A DNA stretch of 64,000 nt from DAOUKH01 sp965219875 (GTDB taxonomy: Bacteria; Chloroflexota; Dehalococcoidia; SHYB01), in contig CBDCOW010000005.1 of NCBI GenBank assembly GCA_965219875.1, positions 310,001-374,000 of the forward strand. Direction: 5' to 3'. The notes under the pieces are model-generated. The model saw only the letters and a list, made by a program, of their open reading frames with translations, did no database searches and was not told the origin of the DNA. Shown in pieces: positions 33,206-41,809 of the stretch. A program made the translations under genes and the position numbers. The stretch's first letter is position 1; each line of letters begins with the position of its first letter.

Positions 33206-34337
33206 CGAGGCCTCCCTGGTAGGGGATAGGGTTCCGCCGGCGCCAGCCGTACGTCTCGGTGCGCTCCCAGTCCGGGTAGTCCTTGATGCCGAAGACGCGT
33301 GCCGCGTTCTCCCCCAGCAGCAAATCGGCCTCGTCGCTGTTGAAGGACTTGTTGTACTTTTTCGCGGTCTCCGGTAGACCCTTGAGCCAGTCGACGACTT
33401 CCTTCAGGCCGAAGGGCGTCGTTGCGCCGAAGATGTTGTTGCCATGGACCTTGGGACCGCTGAAGGTGTCGGAACCCCACATCATGCGGTTGGCCCCGAT
33501 GACGTCCTTCACTCTGGCCAGCAGTTTGACGACGGACTCCTCGCCGGACATGAAGCTCGGGATGAAGCCGGGAATCGGATAGAAGCCGGCGATCCAAAAG
33601 TCGAGAGAGAGGTAGACGTTGGGCGCCCGGGAGGCGACGTTGAGGGCCTCCTCGAACCAGTGGTAAAGCGGCGCTCCCGCATGGAGGATGACGAGATTCA
33701 GGTCCGGATAGTCGCCGACCACGTCGCTCAAGTGGACGGGCTGCGCGAAGCGGTCGCGGTTGTAGCCGCCGCCGTCCGGTTGCGTGCAGATAGCCGCCGG
33801 GACACCGTAGTCCAAGCATCGCTCGTAGAGGCGGCAGGCCCGCGTGTCCCAGGCATAGTAGCCCGTCTTAGGCATCTGCTTGAGCCCCTTGAGCCCGAGC
33901 TCACGAATCGCCCGGTCGAAGATGTGCTCGGCGCCGGCACGTCGCGCATCCTGGCCCGCGAGGCCGAAGAAGCGGCCTGGGTACCGTTCCTGCAGCTCGG
34001 AGAGGTGCTCGTGCTTCTCTTCGATGGTGATATCCGCGGGCTCACCCCAGGAGAGGTCGTAGTCGATGGTCGGCAGGATCGAAGCGTCGACGCCGGCCTG
34101 GTCCATGTCGCCGACGGTCCACTCCCCCGTCGGGTCGGCGTAGCGGAGCCCCTGACGCTCGAAGATGGCGCTCGGATCGCGGGTATACGGCGGTATCTTG
34201 TCCGCCGGGTTCCCTCCCCAGCCGGCGTAGGCCCAGTCCATGCAGACGTGCCACACCTGACGCTTCGGCAGGTAGCGACGTCCCTCTACCTCGTTTGAGA
34301 TGTGCTGATGTGTGTTGACGACGAGGCCCACGGACAT
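33198..34337 (-). CDS. Amidohydrolase family protein (COG2159)
   Basis: A 379-residue amidohydrolase-2 protein. I start it at ATG 34337 (MSVGLVVNTHQHISNE); a GTG 12 bases further up overlaps the preceding stop and is also possible. HxH is in NTHQHIS, VILHAGAPLYHWFE and IMWGSDTFSGPKVHGNNIFG follow. It starts close to the end of the amidohydrolase at 34346, so the two are adjacent paralogs (overlapping if the GTG is used). It heads the first [amidohydrolase, CoA-transferase, CoA-transferase] block. The near identity of short motifs with 28540 fits a block duplication. Confidence 0.87.
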   Translation of the reverse strand: MSVGLVVNTHQHISNEVEGRRYLPKRQVWHVCMDWAYAGWGGNPADKIPPYTRDPSAIFERQGLRYADPTGEWTVGDMDQAGVDASILPTIDYDLSWGEPADITIEEKHEHLSELQERYPGRFFGLAGQDARRAGAEHIFDRAIRELGLKGLKQMPKTGYYAWDTRACRLYERCLDYGVPAAICTQPDGGGYNRDRFAQPVHLSDVVGDYPDLNLVILHAGAPLYHWFEEALNVASRAPNVYLSLDFWIAGFYPIPGFIPSFMSGEESVVKLLARVKDVIGANRMMWGSDTFSGPKVHGNNIFGATTPFGLKEVVDWLKGLPETAKKYNKSFNSDEADLLLGENAARVFGIKDYPDWERTETYGWRRRNPIPYQGGLGG

Positions 34338-34345
34338 TGCTCCGA

Positions 34346-35431
34346 TCACATACCCCGGAACGGCGGCGGCATCCGCCTGCCGACGTCATACTTGTAGGGG
34401 CGCTCCCATTCCTTGGTGTCGGCCACGCCGACGAGCCGGGCGGCGTTGCCGCCAAGCATCAGGTCCACTTCGTCCTTGGTGAACTTCACGCCATACTGAG
34501 GCGCCACCTCGGGCAGCGACTTCAGCCAGTCCACCGGCCCCTTCCAGTCCTCGCGCGTCCTGGGGCCGACATGACCATCCGTGCCCCAGAGGATCCGGTG
34601 CGGCCCCAGAATGTCCCGCACCTTGGCGATCAGCCGCACGACCCATTCCGGGTCGTCCTCATAGCTCGGAATCATCTTGGGGACGAAGTGCGGGCGGATC
34701 CAGAAGTTGAGCTCGACGTAGGCGTTGGCGGCCCGGGAGGCTACCAGGAGCGATTCCTCGAACCAGTGATAGAAGGGCTCCCCAGCGTGGAGCATTACCA
34801 CCGGCATGTCCGGGAAGTCGCCGATGACGTCGCTGAGATGGATGGGCTCGGCGAAACGGTCGCGGTTGTAGCCCCCGCCGTCGGGTTCGGTGCAGACGAA
34901 GATCGGCAGCCCCCGGTCGGTGCACTGCTCGTAGAGTGGGTAGGCCCGCTCGTCCCACACGTAGTAGCCGGCCTTGGGGATCATCTTCAGTCCCCGCATT
35001 CCATATTCTTCGACAGCTCGGACGAGGATCTCGTCACACCCTGGACGCCGCGGGTCGGGCCCGGCCAGGCCCACGAACCGGCCCGGGAACTTCTCCACCA
35101 TCTGCATCTGGTGCAGATGCTTTTCCTCGATGCCGATGGCCGACTCCGAGCCCCATGACCAGTCGTAGTCGATAGGGAGGATGATGCCCAGATCGATCCC
35201 CGCGTGGTCCATGGAGGCGATGGTGTAGGTCCCGTCCGGATCGGCGAAGCGGAGGCCCTGCTTGGGGAAGAGGGCGTTCGGATCCCGGTCGTAGGGCGGC
35301 TTGCCCTGCGTGGGCGACCAGACGCCGTAGGCCCACGCCATGCAGGTGTGCCACGTGTGCTGCCAGGGGAAGTACTTGCGCCCGGGTACCTCGGAGTTGA
35401 TGTGGGTGTGGGCGTTGACGACGATGCTCAT
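34346..35431 (-). CDS. Amidohydrolase family protein (COG2159)
   Basis: A 361-residue amidohydrolase-2 protein starting at ATG 35431. MSIVVNAHTHINSEVPG has the HxH motif, MPVVMLHAGEPFYHWFE the barrel His and ILWGTDGHVGPRT the catalytic Asp. In place of the SDITIEEKH block of its paralogs it has SESAIGIEEKHLHQ. It is the first amidohydrolase of the cluster, 111 bases after the LLM oxidoreductase. Two adjacent paralogs (this and 33198) may act on related compounds or form a mixed oligomer; both are inference. Confidence 0.87.
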   Translation of the reverse strand: MSIVVNAHTHINSEVPGRKYFPWQHTWHTCMAWAYGVWSPTQGKPPYDRDPNALFPKQGLRFADPDGTYTIASMDHAGIDLGIILPIDYDWSWGSESAIGIEEKHLHQMQMVEKFPGRFVGLAGPDPRRPGCDEILVRAVEEYGMRGLKMIPKAGYYVWDERAYPLYEQCTDRGLPIFVCTEPDGGGYNRDRFAEPIHLSDVIGDFPDMPVVMLHAGEPFYHWFEESLLVASRAANAYVELNFWIRPHFVPKMIPSYEDDPEWVVRLIAKVRDILGPHRILWGTDGHVGPRTREDWKGPVDWLKSLPEVAPQYGVKFTKDEVDLMLGGNAARLVGVADTKEWERPYKYDVGRRMPPPFRGM

Positions 35432-35542
35432 CAGCTACCTAGGCCTCCAGGCGGGCGACGAGATACCTGGCAGAGATCGCCCCTCGCGCGGTAACCGTAT
35501 TGCCATGCCATTTTCTTGTCAAATACCGAAGGCTGCAGGATT

Positions 35543-36469
35543 TTACAGGCGATGGAGGACTTCGCCCAGGCGGTCGACGTACTCCACCGTCTTCCGGCGG
35601 TCCGGCCCGCGGGGCGACATCAGCAGGTGATCGACGCCTGCCGCCTCATACTCGCGCATCGCGTCCAGCACCTGCTCCGCGTTGCCGTAGACCGACGGCG
35701 CCCCGGGCGACAGGGGCGGGTCGTCGTTAACCGTGTAGAAGACGCGAGCGGACACCGTGAACCTCGCCGGGTCGCGCCCCTCCTCCTCGAGCAACTCTCT
35801 CATCCTTCGCGCCTTCACCCGCATCTCTTCTGCGCTGACCGTTAGGGGCTGCCAGCCGTCGCCAAGGCGCGCGGCGCGGCGCATCGATCGGCCCGTGGAG
35901 CCGCCGATCCACACCGGCGGGTGCGGCCGCTGGACCGGCTTGGGGAACATGCTGAGGTTGGCGTACCGATAATACTTCCCCGAGTAGTTGGAGATCTCCG
36001 TGCCGCAGAGGTTCTTGTAGATTTCCAGGTACTCGTCCGAGACGGCGCCCCGGTTGCTAAAGTCCGCTTCCAGAGCGTCGAACTCCTCCTCCATCCAGCC
36101 GACCCCCGCTCCATAGATCACGCGGCCCTCGGTCAGGACGTCCAGCGTCGCGATCATCTTCGCCGTGACAACGGGGTTCCGGTAGGGCACGATCAACACG
36201 CTCACGCCGAGCCGGACCCGCCTGGTCATCCCGCCGAGGAAGCCCAGGCTTACCAGTGGCTCCAGCACGCCCTCGTCGGGCGCCGATGAAAAGCCGTGGC
36301 GATAGGGATACCTGGAGTCGATTCGCTGCGGGAAGACGATATGGTCGCCGACCCAGAGGTCGGAGAATTCGTAGCGGTCGGCCCGCTCGGCGACCTCCCG
36401 CGTGATCTCCAGGCTCGTCAGCGGGCCCATGTTGGGCACCGATGTTCCGACCAGCATCCGTTCGGCCAA
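35543..36469 (-). CDS. LLM-class F420-dependent oxidoreductase
   Basis: A 308-residue luciferase-like protein. ADRYEFSDLWVGDHIVFPQ, RRVRLGVSVLIVPYRNPVVTAKMIATLDVLTEGRVIYGAGVGW and PVWIGGSTGRSMRRAARLGDGWQP are the family motifs; the form with both VLTEGR and GGSTGRS resembles the TIGR03619 group of F420 enzymes. It begins 52 bases after the TRAP large permease stop on the same strand, so it may be transcribed with it. It would bring an F420- or FMN-dependent redox step to the pathway. Cofactor choice is inference. Confidence 0.87.
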   Translation of the reverse strand: MAERMLVGTSVPNMGPLTSLEITREVAERADRYEFSDLWVGDHIVFPQRIDSRYPYRHGFSSAPDEGVLEPLVSLGFLGGMTRRVRLGVSVLIVPYRNPVVTAKMIATLDVLTEGRVIYGAGVGWMEEEFDALEADFSNRGAVSDEYLEIYKNLCGTEISNYSGKYYRYANLSMFPKPVQRPHPPVWIGGSTGRSMRRAARLGDGWQPLTVSAEEMRVKARRMRELLEEEGRDPARFTVSARVFYTVNDDPPLSPGAPSVYGNAEQVLDAMREYEAAGVDHLLMSPRGPDRRKTVEYVDRLGEVLHRL

Positions 36470-36521
36470 GGCAAGTCCCTCCGTGGCCCCGCAGCCGCTT
36501 TGGGGCGGCCGCGGGCGCGCG

Positions 36522-37853
36522 TCACTTCAGATTGAGATCGTAGGCGATGTTCGGCAACCAGTTGACGATCCCCGGCATGGCGATAATCAGGGTCAAGATT
36601 ATGAAGTCCAGTAATAGGAAGGGCGCCGCATTTCTGAAGATGAAGCCCAAGGGCATCTCATCCCCGATCTGACGACTCATCGCCTGAACTGCGTAAACGT
36701 TGAGCCCAAGGGGCGGCGTCAACACCGCGACCTCCGTCATCTTGGTAACGATGACTCCGAACCAGATGCCGTTGTAGCCATGGGCCTCCACCACCGGAAG
36801 GGCCAGCGGAACGGTGACGGCGATCATGCCCACGGCCTCCATGAATCCTCCGAGGAGCAGATACATGAACATCAGCACGGCCAGGACAATCGGCGTCGCT
36901 AGCGAGCCTCCGCCTAAGGCGTCGATGGCCTGGGTGGTCACGGTGCTCAGGGCCAGGAAGCGACTGAAAAGAAACGCGCCGATGATCACGAGATAGAGCA
37001 TGCTCGTCGTCATCACCGTGTTCATACAGGCGTCGGAGAAGGTGCGCACCGTCATCTTGCGGAACAGCAGGACGATCGAGAAGGCGCCTGCGGCGCCCAC
37101 GGCGCCCGACTCCGTTGGGGTGAAGATGCCGGCGAACAGCCCTCCGAGCACGAGCACGACGAGCGCGATAATGGGCCACGTGTTCACGGTGGACCGGAGC
37201 TTCTCCTTGAAGGGGACGGGGGGAGGGGGCTCGCCGCCCATCTCCGGGTTTTTGAGAACTCGGAGAAAGATGAAGCCGAGATAGAGGCCCGCTGTCATCA
37301 GGCCGGGGACGATGCCCGCGATCAGTAAGGGCCCGATGGGCTGGTCGGCGATGATTCCGTAGATGATGAGCAAGCCGCTCGGAGGGATCATCACCGCGAA
37401 GGAACCGGAAGCCGCGATCACCGCCACTGAAAGGCCCTTGTGAACCTTGTACCGGACCATCTCCGGCAGGGCGACTCGCGTCAAGGTCGAAGCTGCGGCC
37501 ATGCTCGACCCGGTGACCGCGGCGAACCCCGCCGCCGCCGTTGTCACCGCCAGCGGCATACCGCCGGGCAGCCTGCCCATCCACCGATGGGTCGCCGAGA
37601 ATAGCACCTGAGTCAGGCCACCCGAGAAGGCGAACTCCCCCATCAGGATGTACATGGGAACCACGGCGAAGGGGAAGCTCGCCGTCAGGTTGAAGGGCAT
37701 GAAGCCGAGCGCCGACAGCGCCGCGTCAGCCGACGAGAGAACTAGCAGCCCACCGATGCCGACGAGCGCTAGGGCCACGCCTACGTGGACCCCTGAGAGA
37801 ATCAAGAGGAGCGCGACGCCGACGCCGAGATAGCCGATAGCGACGTCAGACAT
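36522..37853 (-). CDS. dctM: TRAP transporter large permease (DctM)
   Basis: A 443-residue membrane protein with about 12 hydrophobic helices. Conserved DctM marks include PMYILMGEFAFSGG, GSSMAAASTLTRVALPEM, SGSFAVMIPPSGLLIIYGII and LAVLMFMYLLLGGFMEAVGMI. It is the sodium-driven transport subunit of a TRAP uptake system for carboxylates. It overlaps the small permease gene by 8 bases, so translation is coupled. It is the first step of the catabolic cluster that follows on the same strand. The solute cannot be named. Confidence 0.92.
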   Translation of the reverse strand: MSDVAIGYLGVGVALLLILSGVHVGVALALVGIGGLLVLSSADAALSALGFMPFNLTASFPFAVVPMYILMGEFAFSGGLTQVLFSATHRWMGRLPGGMPLAVTTAAAGFAAVTGSSMAAASTLTRVALPEMVRYKVHKGLSVAVIAASGSFAVMIPPSGLLIIYGIIADQPIGPLLIAGIVPGLMTAGLYLGFIFLRVLKNPEMGGEPPPPVPFKEKLRSTVNTWPIIALVVLVLGGLFAGIFTPTESGAVGAAGAFSIVLLFRKMTVRTFSDACMNTVMTTSMLYLVIIGAFLFSRFLALSTVTTQAIDALGGGSLATPIVLAVLMFMYLLLGGFMEAVGMIAVTVPLALPVVEAHGYNGIWFGVIVTKMTEVAVLTPPLGLNVYAVQAMSRQIGDEMPLGFIFRNAAPFLLLDFIILTLIIAMPGIVNWLPNIAYDLNLK

Positions 37854-38412
37854 GGCGCGCCTGTTCTCGTTCCTCTTCGGTCTGGAATTGGCCGGTTACG
37901 AAGCGCCGCACCGTGTACCAGATGTCGGAGAGGACGACGAGAGAGAAGACGGATGCTCCCACCGTAATCGCCCATCGCGCCGGCCACGCCGGGGTGTAGA
38001 CAGGGCCAACGAAGACATCCCCCTCCAGGTATCCCTTCCACGAGAACTCGCCGGAACGCCATGTCAGGAGAGCGGCCAAGGTGAACATAGCCAGAAGGGC
38101 GACGAGCTCGAGCACGAAGCGTTTTCGAGGGGATACCCTCATGTGGAGGAAGGTGACCTGAATGTGGCCCTTCCTCGCCTGGACCAGGCCCCAGGGGAGG
38201 AACACCAGGAAGACCATCATGACCCGCACGATCTCCACCGTGCCCGAGACGGGCTCGTTGAAGGTCTCGCGGGAGATGACGTTGGCCGCCACTAGCCCCA
38301 TCATCAGGGCGGCGACGACTCCCGCTGCAATAGCGATGGACTTGGACGAGAAATTGACGACGGACGTCCAGCGGTCCATCCAAGCCACGAAGCGCTCTCC
38401 GAATCGACTCAT
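37846..38412 (-). CDS. dctQ: TRAP transporter small permease (DctQ)
   Basis: A 188-residue membrane protein with four hydrophobic helices, as expected for DctQ. AMMGLVAANVISRETFNEPVSGTVEIVRVMMVFLVFLPW carries the conserved N-x-x-x-R and E residues of helix 2, and ARKGHIQVTFL is the typical short loop after it. It joins DctM to the transport complex. It starts 195 bases after the end of dctP with a perfect hairpin in between and overlaps dctM by 8 bases. The C-terminal 15 residues are charged and cytoplasmic. Confidence 0.88.
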   Translation of the reverse strand: MSRFGERFVAWMDRWTSVVNFSSKSIAIAAGVVAALMMGLVAANVISRETFNEPVSGTVEIVRVMMVFLVFLPWGLVQARKGHIQVTFLHMRVSPRKRFVLELVALLAMFTLAALLTWRSGEFSWKGYLEGDVFVGPVYTPAWPARWAITVGASVFSLVVLSDIWYTVRRFVTGQFQTEEEREQARHV

Positions 38413-38540
38413 TCCGCGTCTCCGTCAGTCAACCCGACTCAGATGCGCGACCCACGTGCCGGAAGAGCGACAGGAAGGAAAGTGCGAGTTCGAAACCGCC
38501 TAGACTAGGCCGGCTGCCCTCCCGAGGAATAGCTGCCGGA

Positions 38541-38574
38541 CGGGCGTCCGCCCTTTGAAAAGGGCGGACGCCCG
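38541..38574 (-). terminator. Perfect 16-bp hairpin between dctP and dctQ
   Basis: Two perfect 16-base arms around a 2-base centre (GA) lie in the 195-base gap between dctP and dctQM. No T-tract follows on the minus strand, so it is more likely a stabiliser of the dctP 3' end, or a partial attenuator, than a full stop. It would give more binding protein than permease. Confidence 0.6.
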
Positions 38575-38607
38575 CCGGTAAGCGCTGTTAGCGGATTTCG
38601 TCCTGCG

Positions 38608-39756
38608 CTAGTTGCAGTCCCAGCGCTCGAACCGGTTCTCCCAGGCCTCCTCCCAGAGCCGGTCGATCTCAGCGACCGAAGCCTGAGTCAGCTCCAGGTA
38701 CCGGTCCACGATCTCCCGTCCGGGGCCATGGGCGTCCATGGCGTCGGCGGCTCGACCGAAGAGGTCGGGGGTGATCTCGGCCCAGCGGTCAATGTCAGCC
38801 TGCGGCATCGAGAGAACCTCGACGCCGTGGTTGCTCACGCCGACGTCGATGGCCTGGGCGTTATCGCCCGCCGTGAACTCGGCGAAGGCCCGCTCCTGGA
38901 CCTTCCCGGCTCGGAGGCAGGCGCACTGCGCCGCGTTGTCCATCGAGTTCCACCAGTCGAGGCTCACGTCGAGGGCGATGCCGGCCGACATCGGCAGGCT
39001 GATGCCCTGCTGCAGGTCGCCGAGCAGCGTGACGTGCGTCGCGCCCGCATCGTAGAAACCCTGGTCACGGTAGGTCAGGGGGTTCGTCAAGGCGCCTTCG
39101 ACAAGTCCTCGAGAGAGCGCGTCGAACACCTCGCCTGCAGGCAAGCTGGTCGCGACGGCTCCGGCGGCCTCGATCGTGTCCGGCATGAAGGATCCGAATG
39201 TCCGGATCCGCATCCCGTTCAGGTCGTCCAGAGTCCGAATCGGCTTAGTGGTGTTGAAGTGCAGCCCAAAGGACGCTATCTGGAACATGTTGAAGATGTT
39301 CTGGTCCTCAAGCTCCTCGCGGAGATCGGGGAACTCGTCGTAGAGGATCCGCCCAACTTTGGCCTCCTGCTCACCCGTGAGCCTGGGGCCGATCGCCGGA
39401 TCCGTCACTCCCGAGAACTGGTGCAGCGGGAAGCGGTCGGGGAAGAAGGCCTTCAGCGTCATTCCCCCGTCGGCCACCTGGTTGCCCAGACAGTCGGGGA
39501 GCTCCGGCGTCGTGCAGAGGCTGCCCCCGTGGAAGCCTTCGAGTTTGAACCTGCCACTTGTGGCGCCCTCAACGGCGCCGCCCCACGGAGCTACGGTGTC
39601 ACGCCAGGTCTGCGTGTGGTGGATCCCAGAGATGTTGGAGTAACGGAAGCTGATCGGCTGTAGATCTCCCTCATCGTCCCCGTCGCCGCCACAGGCCACT
39701 ACGACCAGCAGAGCAACCACCCCTAAGGCTCCGAGCTGAAGAACTCTCTTAAGCAT
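38608..39756 (-). CDS. dctP: TRAP transporter solute-binding lipoprotein (DctP)
   Basis: A 382-residue periplasmic (exported) binding protein. The signal peptide MLKRVLQLGALGVVALLVVVAC ends in a lipobox, so it is membrane-anchored, as in bacteria with a single-membrane envelope. GMRIRTFGSFMPDTIEAAGAVATSLPAGEVFDALSRGLVEGAL matches the DctP signature with the Arg that binds the carboxylate (IRTFG). It is the first gene of the dctPQM set and of the 16-kb minus-strand cluster. The gap upstream holds direct repeats. Ligand unknown; carboxylates are usual. Confidence 0.92.
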   Translation of the reverse strand: MLKRVLQLGALGVVALLVVVACGGDGDDEGDLQPISFRYSNISGIHHTQTWRDTVAPWGGAVEGATSGRFKLEGFHGGSLCTTPELPDCLGNQVADGGMTLKAFFPDRFPLHQFSGVTDPAIGPRLTGEQEAKVGRILYDEFPDLREELEDQNIFNMFQIASFGLHFNTTKPIRTLDDLNGMRIRTFGSFMPDTIEAAGAVATSLPAGEVFDALSRGLVEGALTNPLTYRDQGFYDAGATHVTLLGDLQQGISLPMSAGIALDVSLDWWNSMDNAAQCACLRAGKVQERAFAEFTAGDNAQAIDVGVSNHGVEVLSMPQADIDRWAEITPDLFGRAADAMDAHGPGREIVDRYLELTQASVAEIDRLWEEAWENRFERWDCN

Positions 39757-39855
39757 GCGCCCTCCTCCTTTCGTCCGCTAAACCACGGCTTTCCGGCAGT
39801 TGGTCGATGGAGATTGGCGCCATCCAAGCATAACGTCGGCCTCCTGTCAAGGTAT

Positions 39856-39897
39856 TCACGAAGCATTCACGAAAGGCGCCATGAAATCTTCACGAAA
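39856..39897. repeat. Three TTCACGAA direct repeats upstream of dctP
   Basis: TTCACGAA occurs at 39856, 39867 and 39890, that is 11 and 23 bases apart, about one and two helix turns. The second and third copies are each followed by CATGA at a similar distance (39881, 39903). Helix-phased repeats in the gap between the divergent dctP and 39992 genes suggest binding sites for a regulator. Confidence 0.5.
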
Positions 39898-39938
39898 AGC
39901 GTCATGAGCTAAGTCTTAGACGTCGGTTTCTTAAACGA

Positions 39939-39948
39939 TTGACGTCAA
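39939..39948. promoter_or_regulatory. Palindrome TTGACGTCAA in the dctP / DUF1989 divergent gap
   Basis: A perfect 10-base palindrome, flanked by GACGTC at 39919 and ACGTC at 39953, lies 44 bases before the GTG at 39992. TTGAC could serve as a -35 box for that gene or as an operator half site. Confidence 0.35.
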
Positions 39949-39991
39949 CGATACGTCTTGTTAAGGTGTCCCAGCTGGCAGGGGGTCGACG

Positions 39992-40603
39992 GTGAGCCTC
40001 GGGACGCTGGAGCGGGAAGCAACGGTGGCGGCCGCCGCGGGCCGCGCCACGCACGTCGAGCCCGGGCAGCTCTTGAAGGTCATCGACGTGGAAGGCGGCC
40101 AGATAGCCGACCTGTTCTTCTTCAACCCCTCGGACCCGGCCGACTTCTTCTCCCCCGCCCACACCAGGGTAGCCCTTGAACAGCACGACCTTGTGGTGGG
40201 AGAGTCCATCCACAATAACAAGCGGCAGCCCATCGCCACCGTTGAGGAGGACACCGTCGGCGTCCACGACATGCTCCTCCCCGCGTGCAGCCCTCACCAG
40301 TACATCCGCGATTATGGCTCGGCCGATCACGCCAACTGCCGCGCGAACCTGTTCCAGGCCCTTGGGGAGTACTTCCTCCGACCCGTCGTCGTTCCCGACG
40401 CCCTCCACCTGTTCCAACGGACCGAGATCGCTGAGGACGGGACCCTCACCACATCCGGCGCGGCCAGCAAGGCCGGCGATTACGTCGTCTTCCGCGCCCT
40501 TCGGGGCCTCATCGTCGTGGCGTCCTCCTGCCCCCTTGTCCAACACCTGGGCAAGACCGCCCCATCTCCGCTCAGGTTGGAGGTCTACACCGATGGCGGG
40601 TGA
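39992..40603 (+). CDS. DUF1989 (urea carboxylase-associated) family protein
   Basis: A 203-residue protein of the DUF1989 family, often found beside urea carboxylase genes. LLKVIDVEGGQIADLFFFNPSDPADFFSPAHTR, VHDMLLPACSPHQY and RANLFQALGEYFL are family blocks; Cys in PACSP and further residues suggest a metal or thiol site. The start is the GTG at 39992. It overlaps, or lies just before, a second DUF1989 gene that reads alike but is not identical. Two unlike copies in tandem are the usual arrangement, so a heteromeric enzyme is likely. No urea carboxylase is in the window. Confidence 0.82.
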   Translation: MSLGTLEREATVAAAAGRATHVEPGQLLKVIDVEGGQIADLFFFNPSDPADFFSPAHTRVALEQHDLVVGESIHNNKRQPIATVEEDTVGVHDMLLPACSPHQYIRDYGSADHANCRANLFQALGEYFLRPVVVPDALHLFQRTEIAEDGTLTTSGAASKAGDYVVFRALRGLIVVASSCPLVQHLGKTAPSPLRLEVYTDGG

Positions 40604-40632
40604 GCCGCGATCTCCCGGAGGGATGTCCTAGC

Positions 40633-41253
40633 ATGGCCGACCTTGGCGAGCCGATCTCCCGGACCCTCATCCCCGCCCGGCATGGCAAGGGCGTGCTCCT
40701 GCGCGAAGGCGAGTACCTGAAGGTCGTTGACGTTCAGGGCGGGCAGGTCTGCGACTTCTTCGCGTTCAGCCCGGGCGACAGCACGGAGTTCCTGAGCGTC
40801 TGCGAGACGAGGGGCGCCTTGGGCCGCTTGAGCCCGAAGGCCGGCAAGCCCGTGTACAACAACCTCGGCCAGCCCATCTTGCTTCTCTTGGAGGACCCGG
40901 TAGGCATTCACGACATGCGGGCCGCCGCCTGTGACGCGTTCCGGTACTGGTTCTACGACGCGCCCCGGCATCGCGCCTGCAAGATGAACGTCATGGAGGC
41001 ACTCCAAGAGTTTGGCATGAGCCCGCCGGTCTTTCCCGATCCGCTCAACCTGTTCCAAAATTCGCCCTTCGACGAGCACGGCAAGTTCAACGTCCTTGAG
41101 CCCAAGACCAAGCCCGGCGACTACGTCCTATTCCGAGCGCTGCGCGACCTGCTTGCCGTGGGCTCGGCTTGCCCCATGGAGATCAACCCCTGCAATTCAC
41201 ACAATCCCACCGACATCATCTTTGAGGTGTATAGGGGGTCCCCCGCGGCCTAG
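40633..41253 (+). CDS. DUF1989 (urea carboxylase-associated) family protein, second copy
   Basis: A 206-residue paralog of 39992. LKVVDVQGGQVCDFFAFSPGD, VGIHDMRAAACDAFRYWFY, CKMNVMEALQEFG and PGDYVLFRALRDLLAVGSACPMEIN line up with the first copy. I start at ATG 40633 behind GGAGGG; a GTG at 40600 overlapping the previous stop as GTGA is another choice and would give coupling. The shared CP at SACPMEIN and Cys in GGQVCDF may bind metal. Function is unproven in the family; links to guanidine or urea breakdown in other organisms are known only by gene context. Confidence 0.82.
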   Translation: MADLGEPISRTLIPARHGKGVLLREGEYLKVVDVQGGQVCDFFAFSPGDSTEFLSVCETRGALGRLSPKAGKPVYNNLGQPILLLLEDPVGIHDMRAAACDAFRYWFYDAPRHRACKMNVMEALQEFGMSPPVFPDPLNLFQNSPFDEHGKFNVLEPKTKPGDYVLFRALRDLLAVGSACPMEINPCNSHNPTDIIFEVYRGSPAA

Positions 41254-41290
41254 GCCGCGGCCTCGGACCTAGCGAGCCTCGTTTTCTGGA

Positions 41291-41773
41291 GTGGACGGCA
41301 TCGGAATCACGATGACGCGAGACGAGATGGTGGCGTTCCTCGACGAGCCGTGGATCGCCTCCATCGCGACCCTGACCGAGACGGGGCATCCCCACGTCAC
41401 CCCCATCTGGTCCTACTACGACGGCGAGTACTTGTGGAGCAGCCTCATGGACGGGAACCCGAAGACCCGCGCCTTGGCGCGGGACAACAGGGTCTCCCTC
41501 TGCTTCGGGAACGACAACATGCCCTACAAGGCAGTGCTGGTGCACGGCACGCTGGAGCTCATCCGCGGCGACGCCCGTCCCATCGTGCGCCGCCTCGCCC
41601 GGAAATACGTCGGTGAGGAGAAGGCGGAGTGGATGACGGACGCCCTCATGAGCAATCCGCAGGTCATCGCCAGGGTGACGCCGGAGCGCATCTACACCTG
41701 GGACCAGTCCAAGGTGACCTTCGCGGAGGTGGCCGAGGCGGAGAAGAGTGGAGCGGCGTTCCGCACCCTGTAG
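41291..41773 (+). CDS. PPOX-class F420-dependent-type oxidoreductase
   Basis: A 160-residue split-barrel protein. MVAFLDEPWIASIATLTETGHPHVTPIWSYYDGEYLWSS is the typical first part (compare ATLt.dG.Ph..Pvwf), followed by NPKTRALARDNRVSLCF and the VLVHGTLELI strand. These proteins bind FMN or F420 and reduce small ligands or scavenge flavins. The start at GTG 41291 is uncertain; ATG 41312 begins just before the conserved part. It lies 37 bases after the second DUF1989 gene and 37 before the cyclase gene, so it belongs to that operon. Confidence 0.85.
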   Translation: MDGIGITMTRDEMVAFLDEPWIASIATLTETGHPHVTPIWSYYDGEYLWSSLMDGNPKTRALARDNRVSLCFGNDNMPYKAVLVHGTLELIRGDARPIVRRLARKYVGEEKAEWMTDALMSNPQVIARVTPERIYTWDQSKVTFAEVAEAEKSGAAFRTL

Positions 41774-41809
41774 CTACCGACCGGTATCCGAAGAGCGAAG
41801 GAGGCGAAT

